Assembly: GCA_965246845.1 (NCBI GenBank)
Contig: CBDFFR010000012.1
Location: 1,550,001-1,614,000 of the forward strand
DNA: 64,000 bases
Direction of reading: 5' to 3'
DNA from: JBBRMW01 sp965246845
GTDB taxonomy: Bacteria > Chloroflexota > Anaerolineae > Aggregatilineales > UBA2796
The notes under the pieces are model-generated. The model worked only from the letters and a program-made list of their open reading frames with translations. It was not told the DNA's origin and did not search any database. Below, in pieces: positions 43,608-52,942 of this stretch (positions within the stretch are counted from its first letter, which is position 1; every line of letters begins with the position of its first letter). The translations under genes were made by a program, and so were the position numbers.

Positions 43608-44615
43608 CTATACACCACGTAATTCGAGCGTCTCCGAGTAGTGACAGGCCGCACGCCGACTCGGCGCAACTTCACGGAGCGAAGGCGTCTCTGTCACACA
43701 TTTTTGGGTTGCATACTTGCAGCGCGGATGGAAAGCACATCCGGTCGGCGGGTTGATGGGACTTGGCATCTCACCAGATAATATCACCTCGTCGGTGCGC
43801 TGGCGTGGGTCTGGCTTCGGAATGGAGAGCAGGAGCGCTTCGGTATAAGGGTGCATTGGTTGCGCGAACAGGTCGTCGGTCGTCGCCTCTTCGACTACCT
43901 TGCCCAGGTACATCACAATTACGCGGTCTGCGATATGTTGAATAACACTCAAATCATGGCTGATAAACAAGTAGGTCAGCCCAAATTCCTGTTGCAAATC
44001 GTTTAGTAAATTCAAAACCTGCGCCCGGATTGATACATCGAGCGCGCTCACCGGCTCATCGGCGACGACCAGTGACGGATTCGTAATGAGCGCCCGCGCG
44101 ATACCGATGCGCTGTCGCTGGCCGCCGGAGAAAGCGTGCGGGTAACGGTTCAGATGCTTTACCTGCAATCCCACACGGTCAATGAGCGATCTCACGCGGT
44201 CGGCGAGTTCGTCACCGCGCGCCAAACGGTTCGCGATAAGCGGCTCACTGACAATATCCATCACGGTCATGCGCGGGTTGAGCGAGGATTGCGGGTCCTG
44301 AAAGATCATCTGAATTTGTGGACGGATAGCACGCAGCGCGTTTCCTTCCAGCTTCGCAAGATCAATCTGCTTTCCGTCTTTTGTACGGAAAAGAATGTCG
44401 CCTGCGGTCGGCTTCTGCACGCGCAGAATGTTTCGTCCGAGCGTGGTTTTCCCACAACCCGATTCACCGACCAGTCCGACTGTTTCTCCCTGCCGCACGA
44501 CAATTTCAACACCATCAACCGCGCGCAGTTGAGCCGCGACCCGCCGCAGCAGCCCCTTCTTAATCGGAAAATATTTCTTGAGGCCGCGTGTATGCAGCAG
44601 GATTTCAGCGGTCAA
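43608..44615 (-). CDS. oppF: Oligopeptide/sugar ABC transporter ATP-binding protein, OppF-like
   Basis: The 335-residue second ATPase of an Opp/Dpp-type importer has Walker A GESGCGKTTLG, the OppF-specific FQDPQSSLNPRMTV, signature FSGGQRQRIGIARAL and Walker B VVADEPVSALDVS. The C terminus holds a probable Fe-S/cysteine motif region (CAFHPRCKYATQKC). The start is TTG 44,615, six bases after AAGGAGG, an almost perfect ribosome site inside the end of the oppD-like gene. The two genes overlap by 11 bases. A longer frame to 44,810 is a shadow of the upstream gene. Confidence 0.93.
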   Translation of the reverse strand: MTAEILLHTRGLKKYFPIKKGLLRRVAAQLRAVDGVEIVVRQGETVGLVGESGCGKTTLGRNILRVQKPTAGDILFRTKDGKQIDLAKLEGNALRAIRPQIQMIFQDPQSSLNPRMTVMDIVSEPLIANRLARGDELADRVRSLIDRVGLQVKHLNRYPHAFSGGQRQRIGIARALITNPSLVVADEPVSALDVSIRAQVLNLLNDLQQEFGLTYLFISHDLSVIQHIADRVIVMYLGKVVEEATTDDLFAQPMHPYTEALLLSIPKPDPRQRTDEVILSGEMPSPINPPTGCAFHPRCKYATQKCVTETPSLREVAPSRRAACHYSETLELRGV

Positions 44616-45621
44616 GTTCGACCTCCTTATGATGCAAGAAGCAGCGAACGGCGTGACCCGGCTCGACTTCGACCAGCGCGGGTTCTGCATCAAGACAATC
44701 GTTGAATACGTGTTTGCAGCGGTCAGCAAAGCGACAGCGTTTCGGCAAGTTGATGGGGACCGGGACATTGCCCGCAATGGCTTCCAAATGGCCGCGCGCA
44801 CGTGAACCAATATGCGGGATAGAACTCAACAAGCTCTGTGTATAAGGATGCAGCGGGTTCTCGAACAGCGTGAAGACACTCCCCGACTCAACAATTTGCC
44901 CCAGATACATAACGGCCACCGCATCCGCGATCTGTGCGACCACACCGAGATCGTGCGTAATATACAGGATCGCCATTCCCAACTCGGCGCGTAGCCTCGC
45001 CATCAGCCGCAGAATTTGCCACTGTACCGTCACGTCAAGCGCCGTCGTTGGCTCATCTGCAATGAGTACCGCCGGGCGGCAGGCAAGCGCCATTGCGATC
45101 ATCACGCGCTGACGCAGCCCGCCTGAGAGTTCGTGCGCGTAGGCGTCGAAGGTCCGTTCCGGCGTCGGCAGTCCGACCCGGCGCAAACTCTCAAGTGTGA
45201 TCATGCGCGCTTGTTTGCGCTCTGGCGTGGTGTGCAGCAGGACCGCTTCCATAATCTGGTTGCCGACCTTGTGAACGGGCGACAAACTGGTCATTGGCTC
45301 CTGAAAAACCATCGAAATCAGCTTGCCGCGCACATCGCGCATGGCGTCACTATCTGCAACGAGTTCTGTAATCTCAATTGGGGCGCTTCCCTCTGCCTGC
45401 AACAGAATTGAGGAGCCGGGTTGGATTTTACCCGGTGGCGCAATCAGTCGCATCACTGAGCGCGCCGTGACGCTCTTCCCGCTGCCGCTTTCGCCGATGA
45501 TACCGAGCGTCTGCCCCGGCATGAGGTCGATGTCTACGCCATCCACAGCCTTGAGTATTCCCTCGTCAAGATGATAATACGTGCGCAAATTGCGAATTGA
45601 GAGCAGCGGTTCGAGCATCAT
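44605..45621 (-). CDS. oppD: Oligopeptide/sugar ABC transporter ATP-binding protein, OppD-like
   Basis: The 338-residue ATPase has Walker A GESGSGKSV, Q-loop VFQEPMTSLSPVHKVG, signature LSGGLRQRVMIAMAL and Walker B VLIADEPTTALDVTVQWQ. The C-terminal cysteine motif is CRFADRCKHVFNDC. It is co-transcribed with the permeases upstream (12 bases after oppC) and oppF downstream. Confidence 0.93.
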   Translation of the reverse strand: MMLEPLLSIRNLRTYYHLDEGILKAVDGVDIDLMPGQTLGIIGESGSGKSVTARSVMRLIAPPGKIQPGSSILLQAEGSAPIEITELVADSDAMRDVRGKLISMVFQEPMTSLSPVHKVGNQIMEAVLLHTTPERKQARMITLESLRRVGLPTPERTFDAYAHELSGGLRQRVMIAMALACRPAVLIADEPTTALDVTVQWQILRLMARLRAELGMAILYITHDLGVVAQIADAVAVMYLGQIVESGSVFTLFENPLHPYTQSLLSSIPHIGSRARGHLEAIAGNVPVPINLPKRCRFADRCKHVFNDCLDAEPALVEVEPGHAVRCFLHHKEVELDR

Positions 45622-45633
45622 GCAGCCTTTGAA

Positions 45634-46794
45634 TTATTGTTTATACGGATCAACCGCATCGCGCAAACCATCACCGACGAAGTTGAAAGCCAGCACGATC
45701 AGGAACAGGAAAATTCCGGGGATGAGCAACCAAGGATAGAGCGCCACCACGCGGATGTTTTGTGCATCTTCAAGCAGCGTGCCGAGGCTCACCGATGGAG
45801 CGCGGATGCCCAGCCCCAGGAAACTAAGCGCAGTCTCACCCAAAATCACCTGCGGGATTGATAACGTGAGCTGCACAATCAGGTAACTCGCGAAGGCCGG
45901 AACAAGATGCCGGAAAATAATCCGGCGGTTGCTGGCTCCTGCGACGATTGCCGCTGTGACGTAATCCTCTTCGCGCAGTTCAAGGAACTTGCCGCGCACG
46001 ATACGCGCAATGCCGCACCAGCCAATGAGCGATAGAATGAGCGTAATTCCGAAAAACACGGTCGTTGACGGCCAATAGGGAGGTAATGCGGCGCTGAGTG
46101 CCAACCACAATGGGATCGTCGGGATAGACAGAATCAGATCGATTAGCCTTTGAATGACAATATCCGCCATCCCGCCGAAGTAGCCAGAAATCCCGCCCAG
46201 GATGACGCCAATGATAAAACTCAGCGCCACCCCGATTAGCCCGATGAACATCGACACGCGCAGCGCCAGAAAAATCCGGGAGAACAAGTCGCGACCGAGT
46301 TCATCCGTACCGAAAAGGAAGATCGTGGCTTTGCTGCCACTCACGCCGAACAGGTGAATATCCGTCGGGAACAGCCCCAGCAGGCGATATTCGGACCCAT
46401 GCACGAAGAACTGGATCGGGTAGATTTTCGTGCTATCGATCTCGTTGATTGTGCGTAACGTTTTGGGATCGTTGACCTGTTTGTACCCGTATACGTGCGG
46501 TCCGACGTATCCACCGCTGACGAATACGAGCGGCTGTGCCTGCGCGTAGCGAAAGCTGGTGCGCGCAGAAACATCATAGGGCGCAATGAAATCCGCAAAT
46601 ATCGCCGACAGGTAGAGGATGATCAGCAATACCCCGGAGATGACTGCCACTTTATGCTTGCGGAACTTGCGCCAGATCAGTTCGCGCTGCGAGGCGATGT
46701 AGTAACGCTCTACCGCGACGTCATCGATTGGCAGCGCTGCCGGGGCATTTGCAATCTTTGCGGGCTGTCTTCTGAGCAATCGGGTGATGTTCAT
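45634..46794 (-). CDS. oppC: Oligopeptide/sugar ABC transporter permease, OppC-like
   Basis: The 386-residue permease has a long cytoplasmic N terminus, then membrane helix VISGVLLIILYLSAIFADFIAPYD. A large extracytoplasmic loop (residues ~75-160) and the conserved FGTDELGRDLFSRIFLALRVS follow, then the transport domain. The EAA region reads REEDYVTAAIVAGASNRRIIFRHLVPAF. It overlaps the OppB stop by one base. The extra loop is longer than in peptide DppC and is seen in sugar-transporting family-5 systems, so substrate may be an oligosaccharide. Confidence 0.92.
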   Translation of the reverse strand: MNITRLLRRQPAKIANAPAALPIDDVAVERYYIASQRELIWRKFRKHKVAVISGVLLIILYLSAIFADFIAPYDVSARTSFRYAQAQPLVFVSGGYVGPHVYGYKQVNDPKTLRTINEIDSTKIYPIQFFVHGSEYRLLGLFPTDIHLFGVSGSKATIFLFGTDELGRDLFSRIFLALRVSMFIGLIGVALSFIIGVILGGISGYFGGMADIVIQRLIDLILSIPTIPLWLALSAALPPYWPSTTVFFGITLILSLIGWCGIARIVRGKFLELREEDYVTAAIVAGASNRRIIFRHLVPAFASYLIVQLTLSIPQVILGETALSFLGLGIRAPSVSLGTLLEDAQNIRVVALYPWLLIPGIFLFLIVLAFNFVGDGLRDAVDPYKQ

Positions 46795-47786
46795 CAGGAC
46801 TCCTCGATCCGAATACGCGGGTCTACGACCGCAAGCAAAATATCCGAGAGGAGCGTGCCGATCAGAGTTAGCAGAGCGAGAATCATGACGATGCTCCCGG
46901 CGAGATAGGTGTCCTGCGCCCTTAATGCTTCGTAGAGGAGCAATCCAACAGTTGGCAGGTTCAGCACAATTGAAATGATGGTCTGACCCGAAAATACCGA
47001 TGGAAGCAACCAGCCAACCGTGCTGATCAGCGGATTGATTGCAATGCGTACCGGGTAACGGTAGAGCAGGGTCCGTTCCTTCAGCCCTTTCGCGCGGGCG
47101 GTATCCACATATGGCCTGCGGATTTCATCGAGCAGCGTCCCACGCAGTACACGAATCAGCCCCGCCGTACCGGACAGGCTGATAATTAGTACCGGGATTG
47201 GCAGATGACCGAGAATATCCACGAATTTGTCCCAGCTCATCGGTTCGCCCATATATTTTGGAGAGTACAGCCCCGTCACGCTTAACCCGAAATATTTGTA
47301 CGCGAGATACATCAGAATCAGGGCGAGCAGAAAGCCGGGCATGGACAACCCAAAAAATCCAATGAAGGTGAACAGGTAATCGCGTGACGAATACTGGTGC
47401 GTCGCGGAGTAAATCCCAATCGGGATCGCGAGCGCGTAAGTAAGCGCGATGCTCAGAATGGAGATGAGCAGCGTCCAGGGCAGCCGCTCTGCGAGCAGTT
47501 CTGCGACCGGGCGACCATATGAAAACGAGAAGCCATAATCCCCATGCAAAACGATGTTTGTCACCCATGTAAAGTATTGTTGAACGGGTGGCTGGTCGAG
47601 GCCATATTGCACTCGCAGTCCTTCGATCACCGAATCATTGATCTGTGCGCCCTGAGTGCGCAAGGCGCTGACATAGGACGAGAGCCAATCGCCGGGCGGC
47701 AGTTGAATGATGACAAACGAGATGATCGAGACCATAACGAGGAGAATTGCAATAAAACCCACTCTTCTCAAAATAAATTGCGCCAT
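46794..47786 (-). CDS. oppB: Oligopeptide/sugar ABC transporter permease, OppB-like
   Basis: The 330-residue permease has the family opening FILRRVGFIAILLVMVSIISFVIIQLPPGDW and HGDYGFSFSYGRPVAELLAERLPWTL. There are six membrane segments and the EAA region YVDTARAKGLKERTLLYRYPVRIAINPL. It lies 75 bases downstream of the binding-protein gene and is tightly joined to oppC. Confidence 0.93.
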   Translation of the reverse strand: MAQFILRRVGFIAILLVMVSIISFVIIQLPPGDWLSSYVSALRTQGAQINDSVIEGLRVQYGLDQPPVQQYFTWVTNIVLHGDYGFSFSYGRPVAELLAERLPWTLLISILSIALTYALAIPIGIYSATHQYSSRDYLFTFIGFFGLSMPGFLLALILMYLAYKYFGLSVTGLYSPKYMGEPMSWDKFVDILGHLPIPVLIISLSGTAGLIRVLRGTLLDEIRRPYVDTARAKGLKERTLLYRYPVRIAINPLISTVGWLLPSVFSGQTIISIVLNLPTVGLLLYEALRAQDTYLAGSIVMILALLTLIGTLLSDILLAVVDPRIRIEES

Positions 47787-47861
47787 ACGGTTTTCACCTT
47801 AAAATTTTCAGGGACACCGCCCGCCTTGCGAGCAAGCGGTGTCATCATATTCACCGGAGCG

Positions 47862-49865
47862 TTACTTGGCCGGATTTTCCCAGTAGAACTGGTAATGGCG
47901 GTTGAAGGTTCCGATACCGATGTCGGCGTTATCCGTGTACGTATTGGTATCGACATTGTGCAGACCGTTGCGCACAATGCCCGGCTTCGGAACTTGGCCG
48001 ATTGTACCGATACGCCACAAACCTTCTTTCCAGATGTCAAAGATTTCGGTGAGCGCCTTTTTCTGCTCTTCGGCGGCGAGCAGCGGAACCTGACGATAGA
48101 GTGTGAGCATCCGCTCGACATTGGCTGGTGGCTTTTCGCCCTTTTCGCCCTGGCTATCGAACCAACTATTCCACTGTGGTCCCCACTGCCAGGCTTGCAG
48201 GTAACGGTTCCCGCCGATCCCGACTGCCAGTTCGCCCGCACCATCCATTGCCCAGCCTGCGATCATGAAATCGCCCGAGGTGAACTGCTGCCCCATCAGC
48301 GTCCGGTCTGTCGTGCGCAGCACGGTCCGCACGCCGACTGCATCCCAGTATTCCTTCATGAGTTCGCCCATCTTGACCGGAACAGCGTCCTTCACGTCCG
48401 AGATGATGAGCGAGAACGGTTTACCATCCTTACGAAGCCGGAAATTTTCACCATCGCGCTTGTCCATGCCCATTTGATCGAGCAGCGCATTGGCTTGTTT
48501 AGCGTCGTATTCCGTATATGCCGTACCCCATTCCGGCTTGAAGTAGCTCGAACTCGGTGCGGCGGTCGCCTGGAAAATTTCGCCCTTGCCGAGCGCGATC
48601 ACCTGATTGACTTCATCACGGTTGATCGCGAAGGAGAGCGCCTTGCGGAAGCGTATATCACGCAGCACGTCCGCATCGGCGGGGTCGCCCGTGTAATTCT
48701 GGTTGACGGAATAGGCCGCGATGGATGTCCACAGGCTGGGAGCAAGGAAGACTTTGTAGTTGCCCTTCTCCGCGCCTTCCACAAACGCCGGGTAGTCGGC
48801 GACGGTGGTGGACCAGTCCTGATAATCGTATTCGCCCGCGACCATCTTGAGCGCCAACGTCCCGGATTCGTTGAAGATCGTCGCGTTCACCTTATCGATA
48901 TATGGGAGCTGGTTGCCCGCCGTATCGACTTTGTAGTAGTAAGCGTTGCGCTCCAGCACGGAGCCTTCAGGGACGCTCTTGACGATATGCCAGGGTCCCA
49001 TCGTTGGGACATCCGGGCGCGCGTTGTACCAGTAGTATCGCTTCGCGCCGAAATATTGCACCCATGTCTCGTAGCCAGCAGCCTTTGCATCCGCTTCGAC
49101 ATTCGGGTTGTACTTCTTGTGGAACTGCTTGAGGTACTTCGACGCCTCGAAGAAGTCACCCTGACAGCCCGTGAAAACTACGCTCGACAGATTGGGGAGG
49201 ATCGTATAATACGGCGACGCGAACTCAAGCCGCACCGTATACGGATCGACCTTGATCATCGTCATCGGCTTGCCGCCCGGAGCGAACCGCGCCGGGACGT
49301 TCGGCTGGAGGTCTTTGTTGTTGAGGATGTCTTCCCAGAAGAAGAGGATGTCATCGGCGGTGAAGTCGTCGCCGCTGCTCCACTTCAACCCCTTGCGCAG
49401 GAAAATCGTGAACGTCTTGCCGCCGTCGCCGAATTCCCAGCCTTTCGCGATGTTTGGGACGACGGTGTTCCCGTCACGCGCGAGGCTGAAAAGCGACTCG
49501 AATGTCGTGAAGTTCGAGGCCGGGTAGCCTGTGGATGCGGAGACCTGCCCTAGCGTCAGGCTGCCGCCATACTTGCCCACCGACTCGAACGGATTATCGA
49601 CGAGCGGTTCCGCCGGGAGGCGCTTGTCAACGGCGGGCAGAGTACCCGCTTTGACACGATCCGCGAGCATCGGCGACTCGGCGAACGCGGGGAGTTTCTT
49701 CCCTGTGGCTTTCTCATAATCCGCGACGGTGGACCAGCCCCACAGCGGCTTTTTCGCGTCTTGCGCCTGGACGACCTGCGTCAAACCCGCTGGGGCAGCG
49801 GATCGTCCCAGCATCAAACAAAAAATGGCGATGACGGCAAACACAAGGCGAACGACGTGTTTCAT
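47862..49865 (-). CDS. Family-5 extracellular substrate-binding protein, OppA-like
   Basis: The 667-residue secreted binding protein has a signal peptide at residues 1-35 (VVRLVFAVIAIFCLMLG, cleavage near VVQAQ). The mature part has GGSLTLGQVSASTGYPASNFTTFESLF and GKTFTIFLRKGLKWSSGDDFTADDILFFWEDI, the clear family-5 signature. At 667 residues it is longer than peptide-binding OppA (~540) and in the size range of Thermotoga-type oligosaccharide-binding family-5 proteins. A pre-domain KPLWGWSTVADYEKATGKKLPAF precedes the core. It is the first gene of the transporter operon, behind the dyad-containing region 49,866-50,036. Confidence 0.92.
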   Translation of the reverse strand: MKHVVRLVFAVIAIFCLMLGRSAAPAGLTQVVQAQDAKKPLWGWSTVADYEKATGKKLPAFAESPMLADRVKAGTLPAVDKRLPAEPLVDNPFESVGKYGGSLTLGQVSASTGYPASNFTTFESLFSLARDGNTVVPNIAKGWEFGDGGKTFTIFLRKGLKWSSGDDFTADDILFFWEDILNNKDLQPNVPARFAPGGKPMTMIKVDPYTVRLEFASPYYTILPNLSSVVFTGCQGDFFEASKYLKQFHKKYNPNVEADAKAAGYETWVQYFGAKRYYWYNARPDVPTMGPWHIVKSVPEGSVLERNAYYYKVDTAGNQLPYIDKVNATIFNESGTLALKMVAGEYDYQDWSTTVADYPAFVEGAEKGNYKVFLAPSLWTSIAAYSVNQNYTGDPADADVLRDIRFRKALSFAINRDEVNQVIALGKGEIFQATAAPSSSYFKPEWGTAYTEYDAKQANALLDQMGMDKRDGENFRLRKDGKPFSLIISDVKDAVPVKMGELMKEYWDAVGVRTVLRTTDRTLMGQQFTSGDFMIAGWAMDGAGELAVGIGGNRYLQAWQWGPQWNSWFDSQGEKGEKPPANVERMLTLYRQVPLLAAEEQKKALTEIFDIWKEGLWRIGTIGQVPKPGIVRNGLHNVDTNTYTDNADIGIGTFNRHYQFYWENPAK

Positions 49866-49900
49866 TAGTTTTCTCCAATCGGCAAATAAGAAGGGTAGCG

Positions 49901-50019
49901 GAGCAGCTTGCTCACTTTTCTGCGCGGTTCAGCTACTACAGATAGCGGTGCAGCGCTCACTTGCTGCATACAATTTGATTTTAGATCGTTAAATGTGCAG
50001 CCATAGAGCAACGCTGCTC
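49901..50019. promoter_or_regulatory. Three short dyads upstream of the OppA-like gene
   Basis: Inverted repeats occur at 49,901-49,913 (GAGCA/TGCTC), 49,950-49,967 (GCAGC/GCTGC) and 50,006-50,019 (GAGCA/TGCTC). Their centres are about 52 and 54 bases apart, close to five helical turns. They lie in the 171-base gap before the transporter operon and could be operators, perhaps for the DeoR-type regulator encoded at 52 kb. Confidence 0.4.
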
Positions 50020-50036
50020 AATTGCACCAGACACGC

Positions 50037-51119
50037 TCAATGAGCCGCAATGCGGGCTGCCATATGTTCAATTGCAGCAGCATTAGCCAGTATGCCGAGT
50101 TCGAGATCGTAGCCCCGGCTTTCGCCCGCATTCAGGATAATCAGTTCGCCACGCTGCCGCGCGTCGAGCCGTCCCGCGACCCGGTTGGTGCTGGGTTCGA
50201 GCGCGACGACGTAATTCTGTTCGCCGAGCATTCGCCAGATGAACGGATGCGGGAACTGCGCTTTCTGAAAAATCTGGTACGCACCGAAGCCGAGCGACCG
50301 GTTCACAATAGCGACCGGAACCGTTTCGGGAATCGGCTCATATTCGTAGACGCGCTCCGTATAGCGCTCATCCGGCGCATCGATCCGCGTGAAGCCTGCA
50401 ACCGGGTAATCACCCGCCGCATGGAAATTCGCGGCGGGGACGAGTATTTCCGCGCCCACATCCACAACCGGGAACCCGAAATTCGTGTGATATAGGAACA
50501 TATGCGGCGTCGGGTGGGGCCCGATATTCGTCACGGTATCGCGGATGTTCAGCGCAACGGACCCGACGCGGCTCTCAATCCGGCGGTACAGCAGCAACGT
50601 TTCGCCCAGTGCCGTCGCTTGCAAGACCTCGCCTTCTGCCCACAGAACGCACTCGTCGCCGTCCCAGCTCTCGCCATAGCCGACCAGCCGCGCAGGGCGG
50701 TTGGAGATGCGCCCGTGCAACCCGTAGGTTTCGGTGCGTTTCGGCGGGTAGCGATACTGTTCCGCTGTGTCTTGCGTCTGAAACAGCGTGTGATCCAACC
50801 CGCAAGTGGTCAGCAGACCGCCGCCGAAATTGCGCAGGAAGCCGAACTCTTCGGCCTCGTAGTACCAGGGACCCGCAAAGCCGACAGGTGATTCCCACCC
50901 GACGGCATAGCCGCGATAATCGCACCGCCCAATATCGAACGCGCGATCCACCAGTACATCGAAGCAAAAGCCGCTCCCGGTGCGGAACTCCAGCACGCGC
51001 ACGCCGCGCTCGGCTCCGTCATCGAGGGTGATCGAGCGCACCCCCGCGATTTGTTGAAGGCGTCCGACCTTGTTCAGCAGCGCTTGGCGTGAATAAGTTC
51101 CGTCATAGAGTTGGACCAT
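50037..51119 (-). CDS. DUF4432 family aldose-1-epimerase-like protein
   Basis: The 360-residue protein has the DUF4432 pattern: VRVLEFRTGSGFCFDVLVDRAFDIG near the N terminus, WYYEAEEFGFLRNFGGGLLTTCGLDHT, YGLHGRISNRPA, and a C-terminal GEQNYVVALEPSTNRV. The family has a galactose-mutarotase-like sandwich, with conserved His and Glu/Asp at the expected active-site positions. Probably interconverts or binds a sugar anomer in the cytoplasm. It lies between the transporter and the SIS isomerase gene (27 bases away) on the same strand. Confidence 0.82.
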   Translation of the reverse strand: MVQLYDGTYSRQALLNKVGRLQQIAGVRSITLDDGAERGVRVLEFRTGSGFCFDVLVDRAFDIGRCDYRGYAVGWESPVGFAGPWYYEAEEFGFLRNFGGGLLTTCGLDHTLFQTQDTAEQYRYPPKRTETYGLHGRISNRPARLVGYGESWDGDECVLWAEGEVLQATALGETLLLYRRIESRVGSVALNIRDTVTNIGPHPTPHMFLYHTNFGFPVVDVGAEILVPAANFHAAGDYPVAGFTRIDAPDERYTERVYEYEPIPETVPVAIVNRSLGFGAYQIFQKAQFPHPFIWRMLGEQNYVVALEPSTNRVAGRLDARQRGELIILNAGESRGYDLELGILANAAAIEHMAARIAAH

Positions 51120-51146
51120 CGGGTTCTCTCCGGTTGCGAAGCAGCG

Positions 51147-51932
51147 CTAATCCCGCCCGTAAATATTGCGTTTGCGGCGCTTGAATTCCTTGTACACACG
51201 CTGCAACTGCTCCTGCGCTTCTTCGGGGCGCTCTGCGAAGTGCGGGCTGGTCAGCACGACGGGCGAAACGCCGCGTTCCAGCATCAGTTCAGCGGTCCGC
51301 ACCTTGAGCGTATTCACGACGATGAACGCGCCAATGCTGCTCGTCGGTGCGAGTTTGTACTTCAAGCCGCGGACAGCAATCACGGCGTCCCCCGGCGGGG
51401 TGCAATTATCAATCGTGATGTCCACCACATCCTTGAGCTTCTTGCCGGATGAATGCCGCGAAACCGTCGAATCGGCGTGCGCGACGGAGGTGACAGCCAT
51501 CACGGGCAGCCCACGCGCTTTGGCCTGGGTCGCCATCTCGACCACGACTTCGTTGATGCCCGTGCTGGAAAAGCAGATCATGCTGTCATTCGGGCCAAAC
51601 TCGTAATTAGCGAGGATTGCATCAACATAGCGTTCCTGCCGTTCAAGGAAGAATGATTGCGGCATCCCATTCGCGCCCACGAAATCCGTATAATAGGTCA
51701 TTGCCAGTTCCACCATCGGGTAGAAACCGGGGTAGGAGCCGATGCGCGGGAACATCTCTTCGACCGACATACGGCTGTGGCCGCCGCCCCAGCAAAACAC
51801 GAGGCCGTCATTGCAAATCGTGTTCGCGCAGATATGCGCTGCTCGTTCAATCACGTCGCGCTGCGTAGTCGATACGCGGTCGAGGATTTCCTGTATTTGT
51901 GCGAAATAGGTCCAGGCCATTGAGTCAGTCAT
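51147..51932 (-). CDS. SIS-domain sugar-phosphate isomerase-like protein
   Basis: The 261-residue protein has a single SIS fold. CWGGGHSRMSVEEMFPRIGSYPG near residue 48 is a sugar-phosphate-binding loop, and the second phosphate-binding loop SSTGINEVVVEMATQAKARG lies near 120. GLPVMAVTSVAHADSTVSRH follows. It resembles the bacterial group of predicted phospho-sugar isomerases or deaminases (YfhH/AgaS-like). No HTH is present, so it is an enzyme rather than an RpiR regulator. Together with the nearby kinase it would process a phosphorylated sugar. Confidence 0.82.
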   Translation of the reverse strand: MTDSMAWTYFAQIQEILDRVSTTQRDVIERAAHICANTICNDGLVFCWGGGHSRMSVEEMFPRIGSYPGFYPMVELAMTYYTDFVGANGMPQSFFLERQERYVDAILANYEFGPNDSMICFSSTGINEVVVEMATQAKARGLPVMAVTSVAHADSTVSRHSSGKKLKDVVDITIDNCTPPGDAVIAVRGLKYKLAPTSSIGAFIVVNTLKVRTAELMLERGVSPVVLTSPHFAERPEEAQEQLQRVYKEFKRRKRNIYGRD

Positions 51933-51969
51933 GAACGCTCTCGTGTTTTGGAAAATAAGAAGAGACAGT

Positions 51970-52818
51970 CTACTTTAACTTTTGCTTTTGAGCAGACCAA
52001 CGGCGGGTTTGCTCATTTGACTGCGTTTCGGAGCGCTCATCAGCGACAATCAGCGGAATGTGTAAACGGCGGAGTTCTTCGCAGTACGATGCCTCTGGAG
52101 CGCTGTCCGTGACGAGTGTGGAGATACGGCTGAGCGGCGCGAGATGCGCAAAGCCGACTTTGCCAAATTTCGAGTGATCAGCGACGACGATGCAGCGGCG
52201 CGCGTGTTCGATCATCAAGCTCAGGACCACCGCGTTCGACTGGCTGCTGACAGTCAGCCCGGCTTCGACGCTGACGCCACCCACACCGATCACCGCCACA
52301 TCGAAGTAGTGCGCGCTCAAGGCGCGTTCGGCGACGCTGCCCGTCAATGAGTAAAAATCACCGTCGGCGCTGCCCCCGGTACAGGTGACGTGCAGGTCGG
52401 GATTTTGCGAGAGTTCCATCGCGATGTTCAATGAATTTGTCATGATGCGAAGATGCTTGCGCACCTTCAAATGCCGCGCCACTTCGGTTGTCGTGGTTCC
52501 ACCACCCAGCACTATCGTCTGATCGACGGGAAGCAACCGCGCGGCGGCCTGCCCAATGCGCGCTTTCGCCTCGGCTGCATCCTGCGCGGTGTGGTCGAAG
52601 CTGTCTCTTTTTACGAACGAGGTATCGACCAGTGCGACACCGCCATGATAGCGCCCGACGATCTGCCGCTCTTCCAACTGTGCCAGATCGCGGCGAATGG
52701 TCCAGTTGGAGACGCCCAATTGAGCGGCCAGCTCCTGATTCGAGGCGCGCTCCAGCTGCATCAAAATATGAACAATCTTTTCTTGCCGCACCAGCGACCG
52801 CGCGTTAAACATACTCAT
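51970..52818 (-). CDS. DeoR-family transcriptional regulator
   Basis: The 282-residue regulator has an N-terminal winged helix (RQEKIVHILMQLERASNQELAAQLGVSNWTIRRDLAQLEERQIVGRYHGGVAL). The DeoR sensor domain shows sugar-phosphate binding motifs VLGGGTTTTEVARHL and VIGVGGVSVEAGLTV..SNAV. ATG 52,818 is chosen because the HTH then begins at the usual position; an upstream start at 52,890 adds a tail without homology. DeoR sensors usually bind phosphorylated sugar intermediates, matching the FGGY kinase and SIS isomerase here. Divergent from the 737-residue gene. Confidence 0.93.
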   Translation of the reverse strand: MSMFNARSLVRQEKIVHILMQLERASNQELAAQLGVSNWTIRRDLAQLEERQIVGRYHGGVALVDTSFVKRDSFDHTAQDAAEAKARIGQAAARLLPVDQTIVLGGGTTTTEVARHLKVRKHLRIMTNSLNIAMELSQNPDLHVTCTGGSADGDFYSLTGSVAERALSAHYFDVAVIGVGGVSVEAGLTVSSQSNAVVLSLMIEHARRCIVVADHSKFGKVGFAHLAPLSRISTLVTDSAPEASYCEELRRLHIPLIVADERSETQSNEQTRRWSAQKQKLK

Positions 52819-52942
52819 CTCAAAAATCTCTTGTTCGTCTACTCTAATCCTACTCGCGGAGTTGTGCAATGGCGCGCTTGTTTTGCCCATTTACGCGCTC
52901 TACTCTTGATCTATTGTGCGTCGCTTTCGCTTGAGGATGATT

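Noticed and set aside
44616..44810. 65-residue N-terminal extension of the OppF-like ATPase
   Set aside because: It lies in the OppD gene and lacks homology; a near-perfect AAGGAGG precedes TTG 44,615.
47544..49553. Long open frame of 669 codons on the plus strand
   Set aside because: It lies antisense to the OppA-like gene and oppB end, is rich in Arg/Val/Ile with no domain or signal; it results from the GC-rich third positions of the real minus-strand gene.
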